Below are positions 7,884 to 16,387 of a DNA stretch of 64,000 nucleotides, piece by piece. The stretch spans positions 1 to 64,000 of the forward strand of contig NZ_BAGN01000416.1 in NCBI RefSeq assembly GCF_000308835.1, given 5' to 3'. The notes under the pieces are model-generated. The model was not told the DNA's origin and searched no databases. It was given only the letters and a program-made list of their open reading frames with translations. This DNA comes from Nocardia vinacea NBRC 16497. GTDB lineage: Bacteria > Actinomycetota > Actinomycetes > Mycobacteriales > Mycobacteriaceae. Position 1 is the first letter of the stretch, and every line of letters begins with the position of its first letter. Position numbers and translations under genes: made by a program.

Positions 7884-9101
7884 ATGCTGACACTGAAGGC
7901 GGCCGGTCTACTCGATATCGACACCGGCGAGATAATCCGACCCGGCATCGTTCGCATCGACGGCGATCGGATCGTCGGCGTCGGCACGACCGCGGACGAC
8001 GCCGACGAGGTCATCGATCTCGGTGATGTGGTGCTGCTGCCCGGCCTGATGGATATGGAGGTCAACCTCCTCATGGGCGGTCGCGGCGAGACCGGCCTGG
8101 CCTCCAGTGTGAAAGACGATCCGGCACTGCGCATGCTGCGTGCGGTGGGCAATGCCCGCCGCACGCTGCGGGCCGGTTTCACCACCGTGCGCAACCTCGG
8201 ACTGTTCGTGAAGACCGGCGGCTACCTGCTGGATGTGGCGCTCGGCAAGGCGATCGACGCGGGCTGGATCGAGGGCCCGCGGATCGTCCCGGCGGGACAC
8301 GCGATCACGCCGACCGGTGGCCACCTGGATCCGACCATGTTCTCCGCCTTCGCGCCCGACGTGCTGAAGCTGACCCTCGAGGAGGGCATCGCCAACGGCG
8401 TCGACGAGGTGCGCAAGGCGGTGCGGTACCAGATCAAGCACGGCGCGCAGCTGATCAAGATCTGCGTCTCCGGTGGCGTCATGTCGCTCACCGGAGCACC
8501 TGGGGCGCAGCACTATTCGGACGAGGAACTGCGCGCGATCGTCGACGAGGCGCACCGGCGCGGGCTCAAGGTCGCCGCCCACACGCATGGGGCGGAGGCG
8601 GTCAAACATGCCGTCGAGGCCGGAATCGACTGCATCGAGCACGGCTTCCTCATCGACGACGAGGCGATCAAGATGATGGTGGCGGCGGGTACCTGGTTGG
8701 TGCCGACCACCCGGCTCGCCGATGCGATGGATGTCTCCAAGGCGGATCCGGCATTGCAGGCCAAGGCCGCCGAGATGTTCCCGAAGGCCCGCACCTCGGT
8801 CCGGGCGGCCTACCAGGCCGGAGTGAAGATCGCCGTCGGCACCGATGCGCCGGCGATCCCGCACGGCCGCAACGCCGACGAGTTGGTGGCGCTGGTCGAC
8901 CGCGGCATGAGCCCGATCGATGTCCTGCGCGCGGCCACCGTGCGCGCGGCCGAACTGATCGATGTCACCGACCGCGGACGGCTGGCCGAGGGACAGCTGG
9001 CCGACATCATCGGCGTGCCGGGAGATCCGTTGCGCGACATCACCGTCACCCAGAACGTGCGGTTCGTCATGAAAGGCGGCAAGGTCCATGTCCAGAAATG
9101 A
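7884..9101 (+). CDS. Amidohydrolase-superfamily protein lacking the HxH metal motif
   Basis: The 405-residue protein has the composite beta-sandwich/TIM barrel of amidohydrolases related to imidazolonepropionase and prolidase-like enzymes. Recognisable parts are GDVVLLPGLMDMEVNL, the strand-4 Lys in QLIKICVSGGVM, His residues in AAHTHGAEAVKHAVEAGIDCIEHG and the strand-8 Asp in VGTDAPAIPHG. The usual strand-1 His-x-His is replaced by Glu-Val-Asn, so one metal site is probably absent. It starts 3 nt after the small protein. The family hydrolyses C-N or C-O bonds; here it might open a lactone, lactam or ring, but the substrate is unknown. Confidence 0.9.
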   Translation: MLTLKAAGLLDIDTGEIIRPGIVRIDGDRIVGVGTTADDADEVIDLGDVVLLPGLMDMEVNLLMGGRGETGLASSVKDDPALRMLRAVGNARRTLRAGFTTVRNLGLFVKTGGYLLDVALGKAIDAGWIEGPRIVPAGHAITPTGGHLDPTMFSAFAPDVLKLTLEEGIANGVDEVRKAVRYQIKHGAQLIKICVSGGVMSLTGAPGAQHYSDEELRAIVDEAHRRGLKVAAHTHGAEAVKHAVEAGIDCIEHGFLIDDEAIKMMVAAGTWLVPTTRLADAMDVSKADPALQAKAAEMFPKARTSVRAAYQAGVKIAVGTDAPAIPHGRNADELVALVDRGMSPIDVLRAATVRAAELIDVTDRGRLAEGQLADIIGVPGDPLRDITVTQNVRFVMKGGKVHVQK

Positions 9102-9504
9102 TGATCTGCTGGAGATCCAGCAGCTGCTGGCCCGCTACGCGGTGACGATCACCAAGGGCGATATCGATGGCCTGCTCGCGGTATTCACCCCCGACGGCAC
9201 CTACAGCGCATTCGGCGACACCTATACCCTCGACCTGTTCCCGGAGCTTGTCGCGGCCGCGCCGAAGGGGCTGTTCCTCACGGGCACACCGGTTCTCGAT
9301 ATCGACGGTGACACCGCCGCGGGCACCCAGCCGCTGTGCTTCATCGACCACAGCACCCACGATATGCGCATCGGCTACTACACCGACAGCATCGTGCGAA
9401 CCGAAGCGGGATGGCGGCTGAAGACGCGCCGGATGACCTTCATCCGCCGCAGCGGCGTGCACGATTCGGGCATCCCACACGCCTTCGAGAACACCCGCGG
9501 ATGA
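9088..9504 (+). CDS. SnoaL-like (NTF2-fold) protein
   Basis: The 138-residue protein has the NTF2-like cone fold: EIQQLLARYAVTITKGDIDGLLAVFTPDGTYSAFG followed by beta strands ending in GWRLKTRRMTFIRR. Such proteins act as small dehydratases, isomerases or cyclases, or as subunits. It overlaps the amidohydrolase by 14 nt and the next dehydrogenase by 4 nt (ATGA), placing it firmly inside the operon. Catalytic residues cannot be assigned with confidence. Confidence 0.85.
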   Translation: MSRNDDLLEIQQLLARYAVTITKGDIDGLLAVFTPDGTYSAFGDTYTLDLFPELVAAAPKGLFLTGTPVLDIDGDTAAGTQPLCFIDHSTHDMRIGYYTDSIVRTEAGWRLKTRRMTFIRRSGVHDSGIPHAFENTRG

Positions 9505-10595
9505 CCATGGACGTGTCCGAATTCCGGTCCGGTGTGCGGACCTGGCTGGACGAGCACGATCTGTCGCCCGGGCCGGATCATTCGCTGGACGGTCAGGTCG
9601 CCCAGTTGGCCCGCGTGCGGCGGGCTCTCTATGACGCAGACTGGATGCGCTACGGCTGGCCCGCCGAGATCGGCGGTCTCGGTGGGCCCGCCATGCTCCG
9701 CGCGATGCTCGGCGAGGAGGTCGCCACCCGTGACCTGGCCGAACCCGGACTCTATTCGATGGTCGAAGTGCTTGCGCCCACGATGATTTCGTATGCGCGC
9801 CCGGAGCTGGCGGCGGAAATGGTGCCGTTGCTGCTGTCGGGTCGCGAGCAGTGGTGCCAAGGTTTCTCGGAGCCGGGTTCGGGCAGCGACCTCGCTTCGC
9901 TGACGACGAAAGCCGTTGCCCGCGGCGATGATTGGGTGGTCAACGGCCAGAAGGTGTGGACAAGTCTGGCCCAGTTCTCGGCGCGCTGCGTCCTGCTGAC
10001 CCGCACGGCCCCCGGACACGACGGGATCACCGCGTTCTTCCTCGATATGGACTCCCCCGGCATCACGGTGCGTCCGCTGCGCACCATGCACGGCGTCGAC
10101 GAATTCGCGGAGGTGTATTTCGACGATGTCGTGGTGCCAGGCGACCGCATGCTCGGGCGGCCCGGCGATGGCTGGCGGGTCGCGATGGATCTGCTCCCGC
10201 ACGAGCGCTCCACCTGCTTCTGGCACCGCGGCGCCTATCTGTTCACCCGGCTCGACCGCTTGACGGCCGCGGCCACGGTGGCCGACGATGCCGACCTCGG
10301 TGCCGCCTATCTGGCATTGCACACGTTGCGCTGCCGCTCGCGGCTGACCCAGCAGCGGTTGGCCGCCGGCGAACATCTCGGACCGGAAACTTCGATCGAC
10401 AAGGTGCTGCTGGCCGGTGCCGAACAGCAACTGTTCGACACCATGCGCGATGTGCTGCCCGGTGCGGTAGAGCTGACCGATCCGGAATTGCGTACCGAAT
10501 TCCTCTATTCGCGTGCGGCCACCATCTACGGCGGCACGGCCGAGATCCAGCGCAATATCATCGCGCGCCGTCTGCTCGACCTGGGCAAGGAGTAA
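9501..10595 (+). CDS. Acyl-CoA dehydrogenase, alpha-type subunit of a pair
   Basis: The 364-residue FadE-like protein keeps the FAD/substrate motifs WCQGFSEPGSGSDLASL, WVVNGQKVWTS and the C-terminal IYGGTAEIQRNIIARRLLDLG. It is followed 3 nt later by a shorter dehydrogenase-like gene, the arrangement of alpha2beta2 acyl-CoA dehydrogenases that act on bulky steroid-like CoA thioesters in actinobacteria. Start ATG 9501 overlaps the SnoaL stop as ATGA. It probably dehydrogenates a bulky acyl-CoA made in this pathway. Confidence 0.93.
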   Translation: MTMDVSEFRSGVRTWLDEHDLSPGPDHSLDGQVAQLARVRRALYDADWMRYGWPAEIGGLGGPAMLRAMLGEEVATRDLAEPGLYSMVEVLAPTMISYARPELAAEMVPLLLSGREQWCQGFSEPGSGSDLASLTTKAVARGDDWVVNGQKVWTSLAQFSARCVLLTRTAPGHDGITAFFLDMDSPGITVRPLRTMHGVDEFAEVYFDDVVVPGDRMLGRPGDGWRVAMDLLPHERSTCFWHRGAYLFTRLDRLTAAATVADDADLGAAYLALHTLRCRSRLTQQRLAAGEHLGPETSIDKVLLAGAEQQLFDTMRDVLPGAVELTDPELRTEFLYSRAATIYGGTAEIQRNIIARRLLDLGKE

Positions 10596-10598
10596 GTC

Positions 10599-11396
10599 GT
10601 GACCAGCATCGATACCGATACCGCCGAGCTCGAACTGCTCACCGATACGCTGCGCAAGACGATGACGGCGACATCGGGTCAGCAACTCGATCAGGCGCTG
10701 ACCGACCTCGGCTGGCCCGACCTGCTCACCGAAATGCCCGATGTGGCAATACCTCTGGTGTTCCGCCTGCTCGGCGAGACCGGCGCGCACGCGCCACTGC
10801 TCAACGATGTCATCGCCCACACCGCCGGTACGTCCCTCGGGGCCACGTACCCGCTGCCGTTCGCGGGCGGGTCGTGGGTCGTCTGGGAGCGTGCCGATCG
10901 GCCCGGCACCACGGTGGACGAGGAACTCCCCCTGCACCCGGTGCGGACCGGAACCGCTGTCGGGGTGGCGGCCGGTCGTCATGCCCTGGCCTGGTGGCTG
11001 CTCGGCAGCAGCCGCGCCATGCTGTCGCTGGCCCGCCGACATGCCTTGGACCGCAAGCAATTCGGCCGTCCCGTCGCGTCGTTCCAAGCGATCCGACACC
11101 GCCTCGCCGAGACGCTGGTCGCCATCGAAGGCGCCGAAGCCACCCTCACGGCCGCCGACGACGAGTTCGGCGCGCTGCTGGCCAAGGCCGCCGCCGGGCG
11201 CGCGGCACTGATCGCGGCTCGACACTGTCAGCAGACACTCGGCGGTATCGGCTTCACCGCCGAACACGACCTACAGCGGCATATCCGCCGCGTCTTGATC
11301 CTGGACGGATTATTCGGCAGCACACGGGAACTCACCCGCGAGGCCGGCACCCGTATCCGCACCGCGGGCGCGGCACCGCGCCTGGTTCACCTGTAG
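10599..11396 (+). CDS. Acyl-CoA dehydrogenase-like, beta-type subunit of a pair
   Basis: The 265-residue protein is shorter than a full dehydrogenase. It keeps the C-terminal helical domain with LARRHALDRKQFGRPVASFQAIRHRLAETLV and the CQQTLGGIGFTAEHDLQRHIRR block. The GTG start is 3 nt after the alpha subunit stop. In characterised heterotetramers the two subunits share the FAD site and one carries the base; here the beta-like subunit has GIGFTAEHDL, a candidate Glu position. It most likely forms a heterotetramer with the preceding gene product. Confidence 0.9.
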   Translation: MTSIDTDTAELELLTDTLRKTMTATSGQQLDQALTDLGWPDLLTEMPDVAIPLVFRLLGETGAHAPLLNDVIAHTAGTSLGATYPLPFAGGSWVVWERADRPGTTVDEELPLHPVRTGTAVGVAAGRHALAWWLLGSSRAMLSLARRHALDRKQFGRPVASFQAIRHRLAETLVAIEGAEATLTAADDEFGALLAKAAAGRAALIAARHCQQTLGGIGFTAEHDLQRHIRRVLILDGLFGSTRELTREAGTRIRTAGAAPRLVHL

Positions 11397-11426
11397 ATCC
11401 GAACCGCAAACTCCGAGGCGCCCGCC

Positions 11427-11720
11427 ATGAAATTCGCTCCAACCGCGATCGGCTATCTCCGCAGCGATGTGTCCGGAATACGGCAGGGGTGGGACGAAAC
11501 CCAGATCCGTAGCCTAGCCGGGCGTCTCGGCTACAACCTCACCAAAACCGTTGCCTTCAGCGCCAAGACCGACAATCCGGTGGCACAACTGGTCGCCCTG
11601 GCCCGGAAGATGAACGCGGACGCGGTGATCGCGCCCGGCCTGATCCACTTCGGCGGTGTGATACCGCCCGAACTGGACCAGGTCACGGCCGTGATCACCG
11701 TGGTATCGGACATTGCCTGA
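11427..11720 (+). CDS. Small protein resembling a degenerate serine-recombinase N-terminal domain
   Basis: This 97-residue protein begins IGYLRSDVSGIRQGWDETQIRSLAGRLGYNL and contains NADAVIAPGLIHFGGVIP, a pattern I associate with the resolvase catalytic fold. The nucleophilic Ser context and the DNA-binding domain of a true recombinase are absent. Such short orphan proteins are common in Nocardia-like genomes as far as I recall, with no known function. It is 30 nt after the dehydrogenase pair and its gene is the last of the plus-strand run. Recombinase activity is unlikely. Confidence 0.65.
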   Translation: MKFAPTAIGYLRSDVSGIRQGWDETQIRSLAGRLGYNLTKTVAFSAKTDNPVAQLVALARKMNADAVIAPGLIHFGGVIPPELDQVTAVITVVSDIA

Positions 11721-11736
11721 GGTTCCGGCGCACCGG

Positions 11737-12519
11737 CTACTGCATCTTTTGCTTCATCTCGTCCAGATGCGCCAGAATCGGCAGACCAGCGTGACTGAGG
11801 GCATTGCCGTGGCCGGTCTGGTGCACATCGAACACCGATTGGATGGCGGCGTAGAAGCCCTGTATGTCCAGCGTTTGATTCACCGCACGCTTGGCCTGAC
11901 GCAGCCCGAACGGAGGCATTTCGGCGATCTGGCGGGCCAGCGCGGTGGTCTGCGCATCCAACTCCGCACGCGGCACCACCTTGTTCACCATGCCGACCTG
12001 CTCGGCCTCGCGCGCGGTGACCGGACGCCCGGTGAACAGGATCTCCTTGGCCTTGCGCGGCCCCAATTCCCAGGTGTGCCCGTGATATTCGACGCCGCCG
12101 ATACCCATCAGCACGACCGGATCGGAGAAGAGCGCGTCCTCGGCGGCGACAATGAGATCGCACGGCCAACACAGCAGCAGGCCACCGGAAATACAGCGCC
12201 CCTGCACCGCGGCGATGGACGGTTTCGGCACATTCCGCCAGCGCAGCGAATACTCCAGATACCGGCGCGATTCGACGTTGTAGATCATGTCCAGGGTGAT
12301 CTTGTCCGGTAGCGGCCCGCCCGAACGCAGATCATGACCGGAGGAGAAATGCTTGCCTTCGGCCCGCAGGACGATCACCGATACGTCGTCGTCGGCCGCC
12401 GCCCGAGCCCATGCCGCATCGAGTTCGTCCAGCAGCTCACCGTTCTGGGCGTTCGCGACCTCGGGACGATTCAGGGTGATGGTCGCGATCTTATCGGCGA
12501 CGGCGTAGAGAATATGCAT
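11737..12519 (-). CDS. Enoyl-CoA hydratase/isomerase family protein
   Basis: This is a 260-residue crotonase-fold protein. It has ATITLNRPEVANAQNGEL, the first oxyanion segment KHFSSGHDLRSG and the second segment QGRCISGGLLLCWPCDLIVAAEDALFSDP. The usual pair of catalytic Glu residues is not obvious, with GIGGVEYHGHTWELG in the region, so the reaction may not be simple hydration. ATG 12519 is the start; the frame upstream of it belongs to the dehydrogenase gene. It is the last gene of the minus-strand trio beginning at 14688. Confidence 0.9.
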   Translation of the reverse strand: MHILYAVADKIATITLNRPEVANAQNGELLDELDAAWARAAADDDVSVIVLRAEGKHFSSGHDLRSGGPLPDKITLDMIYNVESRRYLEYSLRWRNVPKPSIAAVQGRCISGGLLLCWPCDLIVAAEDALFSDPVVLMGIGGVEYHGHTWELGPRKAKEILFTGRPVTAREAEQVGMVNKVVPRAELDAQTTALARQIAEMPPFGLRQAKRAVNQTLDIQGFYAAIQSVFDVHQTGHGNALSHAGLPILAHLDEMKQKMQ

Positions 12520-12530
12520 TGCGAACTCCG

Positions 12531-13706
12531 CTACCTGGGCAGTCCGAGCACCCGCTCGGCGACGATATTGCGCTGAATTTCGGAGGTGCCGCCGGCGATG
12601 GTTCCGGCGAAGCTGCGGACGTACCGCTCGAACCAACTGCTGATGAAATTGTCATTGTTCAGCGGGTTGAACGGCGCGGTCATCGCCGGATGGATCAGGC
12701 CGTCGGGGCCCTGCGCGGACAGCGCCTGTTCCGAACCGTTCTGCACCGCCTCTGATCCGAGCAGTTTCAGCACCGACAGCGCGGCCACGTCCTGTTGTCC
12801 CCGCGCCTCGCGCGCCAGCGCCGCCGACCCGAGCAACCGCAGTGCCTGAGCATCCATGACCAGCGTCGCGTAACGGTCGCGATCGAGGACGGTACGCGGG
12901 TGGAAGTCCTCGATCAGCTCCTGCAGCCGGTCGGCGAAACTGAGCCACAGCAGCGTGCGCTCATGTCCGAGCGAACCGTTGGCCACGCCCCAGCCGCCGT
13001 GCAGCGGGCCGACCAGATTTTCCGCGGGCACCCGGACGTCCTCGAAGAACACCTCGTTGAAGTCCAGATCGTGCGGTCCACAGATGGAGGCGAACGGTCG
13101 CCGGGTCACGCCGGGCGTATCGGTGGGGATCAGCAGCACGCTGATGCCCTTGTGCTTGGGCGCATCCGGATCGGTGCGCACGAAGGTGAGCAGTACGTCG
13201 GCGTCGTGTGCACCGGAGGTCCATACCTTCTGCCCGTTGACCACGAAATGATCGCCGTCGCGCACGGCGCGGGTGCGCAGCCCGGCCAGATCCGAACCGG
13301 CACCCGGTTCGCTCATGCCGAGCGCCGCGGTGATCTCGGCACGCAAAATCCTTGCCGCCCAATGCTTCTTCTGCTCCGCACTGCCGAACGACAGCAGCGA
13401 GGCGGCGATGATGCCGAGCCCCTGCGGATTGAAGCTGTGATAGATGCGCCGCTTGGACAGCTCCTCCAAATGCACATACTGCTGCAGGATTCCGGCATTG
13501 CGGCCACCGAATTCCGGTGGGTTGCCTGGCAGCAACCAGCCGTGGTCGAACTGCAGCCGCTGCCATTCCCGCGCCCACGGCGGGACCTCCGCACTGGAGA
13601 CCGGCCGATCCCGGGCGGCCACCGCCTCGTCGGGCATGAATTCGGTGAGGAAGGCGATGAATTCGGCCCGGAACTCCTCGACCTCGGTGTCAAAAGTCAG
13701 TCGCAC
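12531..13706 (-). CDS. Acyl-CoA dehydrogenase, alpha-type subunit of a pair
   Basis: The 391-residue FadE-like protein has ALGMSEPGAGSDLAGL, FVVNGQKVWTSGAHDAD and the C-terminal GTIAGGTSEIQRNIVAERVLGLPR. It starts at GTG 13706, overlapping the partner gene by 17 nt. The NFISSWFERYVRSFAGT segment before the GGTSEIQ motif is typical of the larger subunit in alpha2beta2 enzymes. The trio is controlled from the promoter containing the operator at 14728. Confidence 0.92.
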   Translation of the reverse strand: MRLTFDTEVEEFRAEFIAFLTEFMPDEAVAARDRPVSSAEVPPWAREWQRLQFDHGWLLPGNPPEFGGRNAGILQQYVHLEELSKRRIYHSFNPQGLGIIAASLLSFGSAEQKKHWAARILRAEITAALGMSEPGAGSDLAGLRTRAVRDGDHFVVNGQKVWTSGAHDADVLLTFVRTDPDAPKHKGISVLLIPTDTPGVTRRPFASICGPHDLDFNEVFFEDVRVPAENLVGPLHGGWGVANGSLGHERTLLWLSFADRLQELIEDFHPRTVLDRDRYATLVMDAQALRLLGSAALAREARGQQDVAALSVLKLLGSEAVQNGSEQALSAQGPDGLIHPAMTAPFNPLNNDNFISSWFERYVRSFAGTIAGGTSEIQRNIVAERVLGLPR

Positions 13707-14688
13707 GGTACTCCTCGGCGATCAGCGCCCGGTGCTCGGCCGCGCCGCCGAGCAACAGCTCACCGGCTTTGGCCCGCTTGAGCGCGAACTGCAGGTCGTT
13801 TTCCCAGGTAAAGCTCATGGCGCCGAACAACTGCATACCGCGGCCGAACACCTGCGACTGGCATTCGCCTGCCGCGGCCTTGGCCATCGACGCGGCCAGC
13901 CGACGCCGCGGATCGTTCTCCCGGATCGTCATCGCCGCGAAATACGCCAGGGCGCGGGCTCTTTCGATCGCGATGTGCATATCGGCGGCCTTGTGTTTGA
14001 CCGCCTGGAACGAGCCGATCGGCACGCCGAACTGCTGTCGACTGCGTACATGCTCGAGCGCCATGTCCAGTACCCGTCGACACGCGCCGACCATGGTCAG
14101 CGCCATCCCGGTCGTGGCCAGGTGGCGCGCGGGCTGCGGATCGACGCGCAGGTAGCGATCGTCCGGAACCCGCACCTCGACAAAGCTCACTTCGGCGATA
14201 TGCAGCACCGGGTCGAATACGGCTGCACGCCGCACGGTGACGTCATCGGCGGGCACCACGAACACACCGGCCTCGGTCGTGACAGCCAACTGCCGCGCCC
14301 GATCGCCGTCGAGCACATGACGCGCGGTACCGCTCAGCAGCCAGCCATCCCGGTCGCGCACTGCCGACACCCCGTCGTACACCGCGGCGCCCGGCTCACC
14401 CTGGCGCACGAAATCCGGTGCGAGCGGCGCGAATTGGGTCATGGTGGCCAGATACGGGGTCGGGTCGGTGGCCCGCCCCAACTCCTCCAGCACGATCGCC
14501 AGTTCCACCGCGTCGGCCGGGTCGGTCAGCTCCATCCAGCCCAGCTCCGCATAGGTACGCCACAGCCCCTCCGGATCCGCGCCCTTATCGGCAACCTCGC
14601 GGATCAGGGTCGGTGGACACTGCTTGGCGACCACCTCGCGGACGGTTTGCTGCCACAGAAGTTGATCGGAGTCGAACTCCAAAAGCAT
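13690..14688 (-). CDS. Acyl-CoA dehydrogenase-like, beta-type subunit of a pair
   Basis: The 332-residue protein has a shortened N-terminal region (LLWQQTVREVVAKQCPPTLIREV), a middle strand domain without the canonical SEPGAGSD loop, and a conserved C-terminal domain: HVRSRQQFGVPIGSFQAVKHKAADMHIAIERARAL and GMQLFGAMSFTWENDLQFALKRAKA. The Glu in FTWENDLQF is a candidate catalytic base in the beta-type position. ATG 14688 is used because the longer frame to 14832 runs through the operator region. It is the first gene of its operon, divergent from the TetR gene. Confidence 0.9.
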   Translation of the reverse strand: MLLEFDSDQLLWQQTVREVVAKQCPPTLIREVADKGADPEGLWRTYAELGWMELTDPADAVELAIVLEELGRATDPTPYLATMTQFAPLAPDFVRQGEPGAAVYDGVSAVRDRDGWLLSGTARHVLDGDRARQLAVTTEAGVFVVPADDVTVRRAAVFDPVLHIAEVSFVEVRVPDDRYLRVDPQPARHLATTGMALTMVGACRRVLDMALEHVRSRQQFGVPIGSFQAVKHKAADMHIAIERARALAYFAAMTIRENDPRRRLAASMAKAAAGECQSQVFGRGMQLFGAMSFTWENDLQFALKRAKAGELLLGGAAEHRALIAEEYRATDF

Positions 14689-14727
14689 CCTGCCTGCCTC
14701 CTTGCCACTCCGGCACACTCCAGAGCC

Positions 14728-14764
14728 GAGAATATCATTCTCCAGTTCGGAAAGTAAGAGTCTC
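14728..14764. promoter_or_regulatory. Proposed TetR operator, copy C (next to the regulator gene)
   Basis: Half-sites read GAGAAT-ATC-ATTCTC-CAGTTCG-GAAAGT-AAG-AGTCTC, the most complete four-part copy: two perfect halves, one 4/6 and one 5/6. It lies between the minus-strand dehydrogenase trio (start 14688) and the TetR gene (start 14866), a normal location for autoregulation. Confidence 0.7.
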
Positions 14765-14865
14765 GCATTTGTTCGCTGACACAGCGTCCAGCCAACACGG
14801 AGACATCCGATTCTCCGGTACAGTGCATCCATGTTCTCTCTACATGACCGAGGACCGGAGCGCCG

Positions 14866-15519
14866 GTGACCAGCCCGAGCGAAGAGCCAGCCTGGAAGCA
14901 GCGCGCCGTCGAGCGCTCGTTACGGACCGCGAAATTGCGCGCCGAACAGCGCGTTCAGCGCTTCCTCGACGCAGCGCAGGCCATCATCACCGAGAAGGGC
15001 AGCACCGACTTCACCGTGCAGGAAGTCGTCGATCGTTCACGCCAGTCGCTGCGGAGTTTCTATCTGCAGTTCGACGGCAAGCACGAGCTGCTGCTCGCCC
15101 TCTTCGAAGACGCACTCGTGCGAACCGCCGACCAGTTGCACGCCGCCGCCGATGCCAAGGCCGATCCACTGGAGCGGCTGCAGGTCACCGTCGAACTGCT
15201 GTTCGAGTTGTCCCGGCCTGATCCGGCCGCGCAGCGTCCGCTGTTCACCGACTTCGCGCCACAGCTGCTCGTCTCGCATCCGGCGCAGGTCAAGGTCGCG
15301 CACGCACCGCTGCTCGCGCTGTTCACCGAGCTGATGGAGCAGGCCAAAGACGCCGATCAGCTGCGCTCGGACGCGAACCCGCGGCGGACCGCGGCGATGG
15401 TCATGCAGACGGTCATGTTCATCGCCCAGTCCACCGGCGGCACCGACGAGGAGACCGTGCACCCGCTGACCGCGACCGAGGTCTGGAACTTCTGCGCACA
15501 CGGCTTCACCAAGGATTGA
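14866..15519 (+). CDS. TetR-family transcriptional regulator, proposed regulator of the island
   Basis: The 217-residue protein has an N-terminal TetR helix-turn-helix at about residues 28-80: QRFLDAAQAIITEKG, FTVQEVVDRSRQSLRSFYLQFDGKHELLLALF. The all-helical ligand domain follows. The GTG start at 14866 has GGAG about 7 nt upstream. An extra basic N-terminal extension (KQRAVERSLRTAKLRAEQR) could add DNA contacts, perhaps fitting the long operator. It is the only TetR gene in the window, it has an operator on each side, and the same operator recurs upstream of the catabolic units. I infer a repressor relieved by a pathway CoA thioester, as in KstR-type regulators. Confidence 0.93.
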   Translation: MTSPSEEPAWKQRAVERSLRTAKLRAEQRVQRFLDAAQAIITEKGSTDFTVQEVVDRSRQSLRSFYLQFDGKHELLLALFEDALVRTADQLHAAADAKADPLERLQVTVELLFELSRPDPAAQRPLFTDFAPQLLVSHPAQVKVAHAPLLALFTELMEQAKDADQLRSDANPRRTAAMVMQTVMFIAQSTGGTDEETVHPLTATEVWNFCAHGFTKD

Positions 15520-15554
15520 GAATATTATTCTCACTCAAAGAGAGTTTCACTTAC
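15518..15554. promoter_or_regulatory. Proposed TetR operator, copy D
   Basis: Half-sites read GAGAAT-ATT-ATTCTC-ACTCAAA-GAGAGT-TTC-ACTTAC. The first 15 bp are a perfect palindrome with a 3-bp spacer. It overlaps the TetR stop codon and ends 11 bp before the thioesterase ATG at 15565, so the thioesterase and its downstream gene can be regulated separately from the regulator. Confidence 0.7.
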
Positions 15555-15564
15555 ACTCGGGGGC

Positions 15565-16383
15565 ATGCCCGACCTCTGGAATGATCTTCTCGGCTGTCTC
15601 GACCTGACCGCTCGGCCGTCCCTCGACGACGAATCCGTCTTCGAGGGACGCAACCAGCAGCTCGAGTACTACCGCGTCTTCGGCGGGCAATTGCTGGGAC
15701 AGTTCATCCGCGCGGCCGATCTGACCTGCCCGGAGAAATCGGTCAAGTCGCTGCACGCACTGTTCGCCCGCGAGGGCAGGACCGATGAGCCGATCCGCTA
15801 TCGGGTGCGCCGACATCACGAAGGCCGCTCCTTCGCCACCGTGACCATCGTCGCCGAGCAGAGCTACGGGGTCGTGGCAACCGCATCGGTGTCGCTGCAC
15901 GCGGCGGCGCAGGGACCGGAGCACCAGAGCGTGCCCGCCGCTCCCCCGCTGCTGAGCGCCGAGCACAAGGTGACGTGGGACCTGCTGCCCTGGGAAACCC
16001 GATCCGCCGTCGATCTCGACGACACCGCCTCCGCCCCACCGGAATTCGAGTTCTGGATGCGCACACCGGACGTCGATCCGCAGCTGGCCCCGGCGATCAT
16101 CGCCTACGCCACCGATCTCAATCTCATCGGCACCGCACTGCGACCGATCGCGGGTGTGTGTCAGCGTGGCAACGGCACCGCATTCCATTCGGCCGTGACC
16201 TCGCACAGCGTGTGGTTCCACCGTCCGTTGCGCACCGATGATTGGCTGCTGCTGCGCCAGCACAGCCCGCTCATAGCGGGCAGCCGCTGTTTCGGCCGCG
16301 GCGATGTGCTGACCGAGAACGGCCGGCTGGTCGCCTCCTACGCGCAAGAAGCCATGGTGCGCTTCCCATCCGAGGTCGGGTGA
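15565..16383 (+). CDS. Acyl-CoA thioesterase II (TesB-like)
   Basis: The 272-residue double-hotdog protein would hydrolyse acyl-CoA to free acid and CoA. The N-terminal hotdog has YYRVFGGQLLGQFIRAA; the C-terminal hotdog has the conserved Asp in IAYATDLNLIGTAL, a hydroxyl residue in TSHSVWFHRP and Gln in ASYAQEAMVR, matching the TesB Asp/Thr(Ser)/Gln set. Its likely role is to relieve CoA sequestration or to release a product during catabolism. It begins just after operator D. Confidence 0.93.
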   Translation: MPDLWNDLLGCLDLTARPSLDDESVFEGRNQQLEYYRVFGGQLLGQFIRAADLTCPEKSVKSLHALFAREGRTDEPIRYRVRRHHEGRSFATVTIVAEQSYGVVATASVSLHAAAQGPEHQSVPAAPPLLSAEHKVTWDLLPWETRSAVDLDDTASAPPEFEFWMRTPDVDPQLAPAIIAYATDLNLIGTALRPIAGVCQRGNGTAFHSAVTSHSVWFHRPLRTDDWLLLRQHSPLIAGSRCFGRGDVLTENGRLVASYAQEAMVRFPSEVG

Positions 16384-16387
16384 ACCC

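Noticed and set aside
12508..12522. GAGAAT-ATG-CATTGC resembling the operator
   Set aside because: It lies across the start codon and first codons of the hydratase gene inside an operon, matches only one half-site well, and has no second pair.
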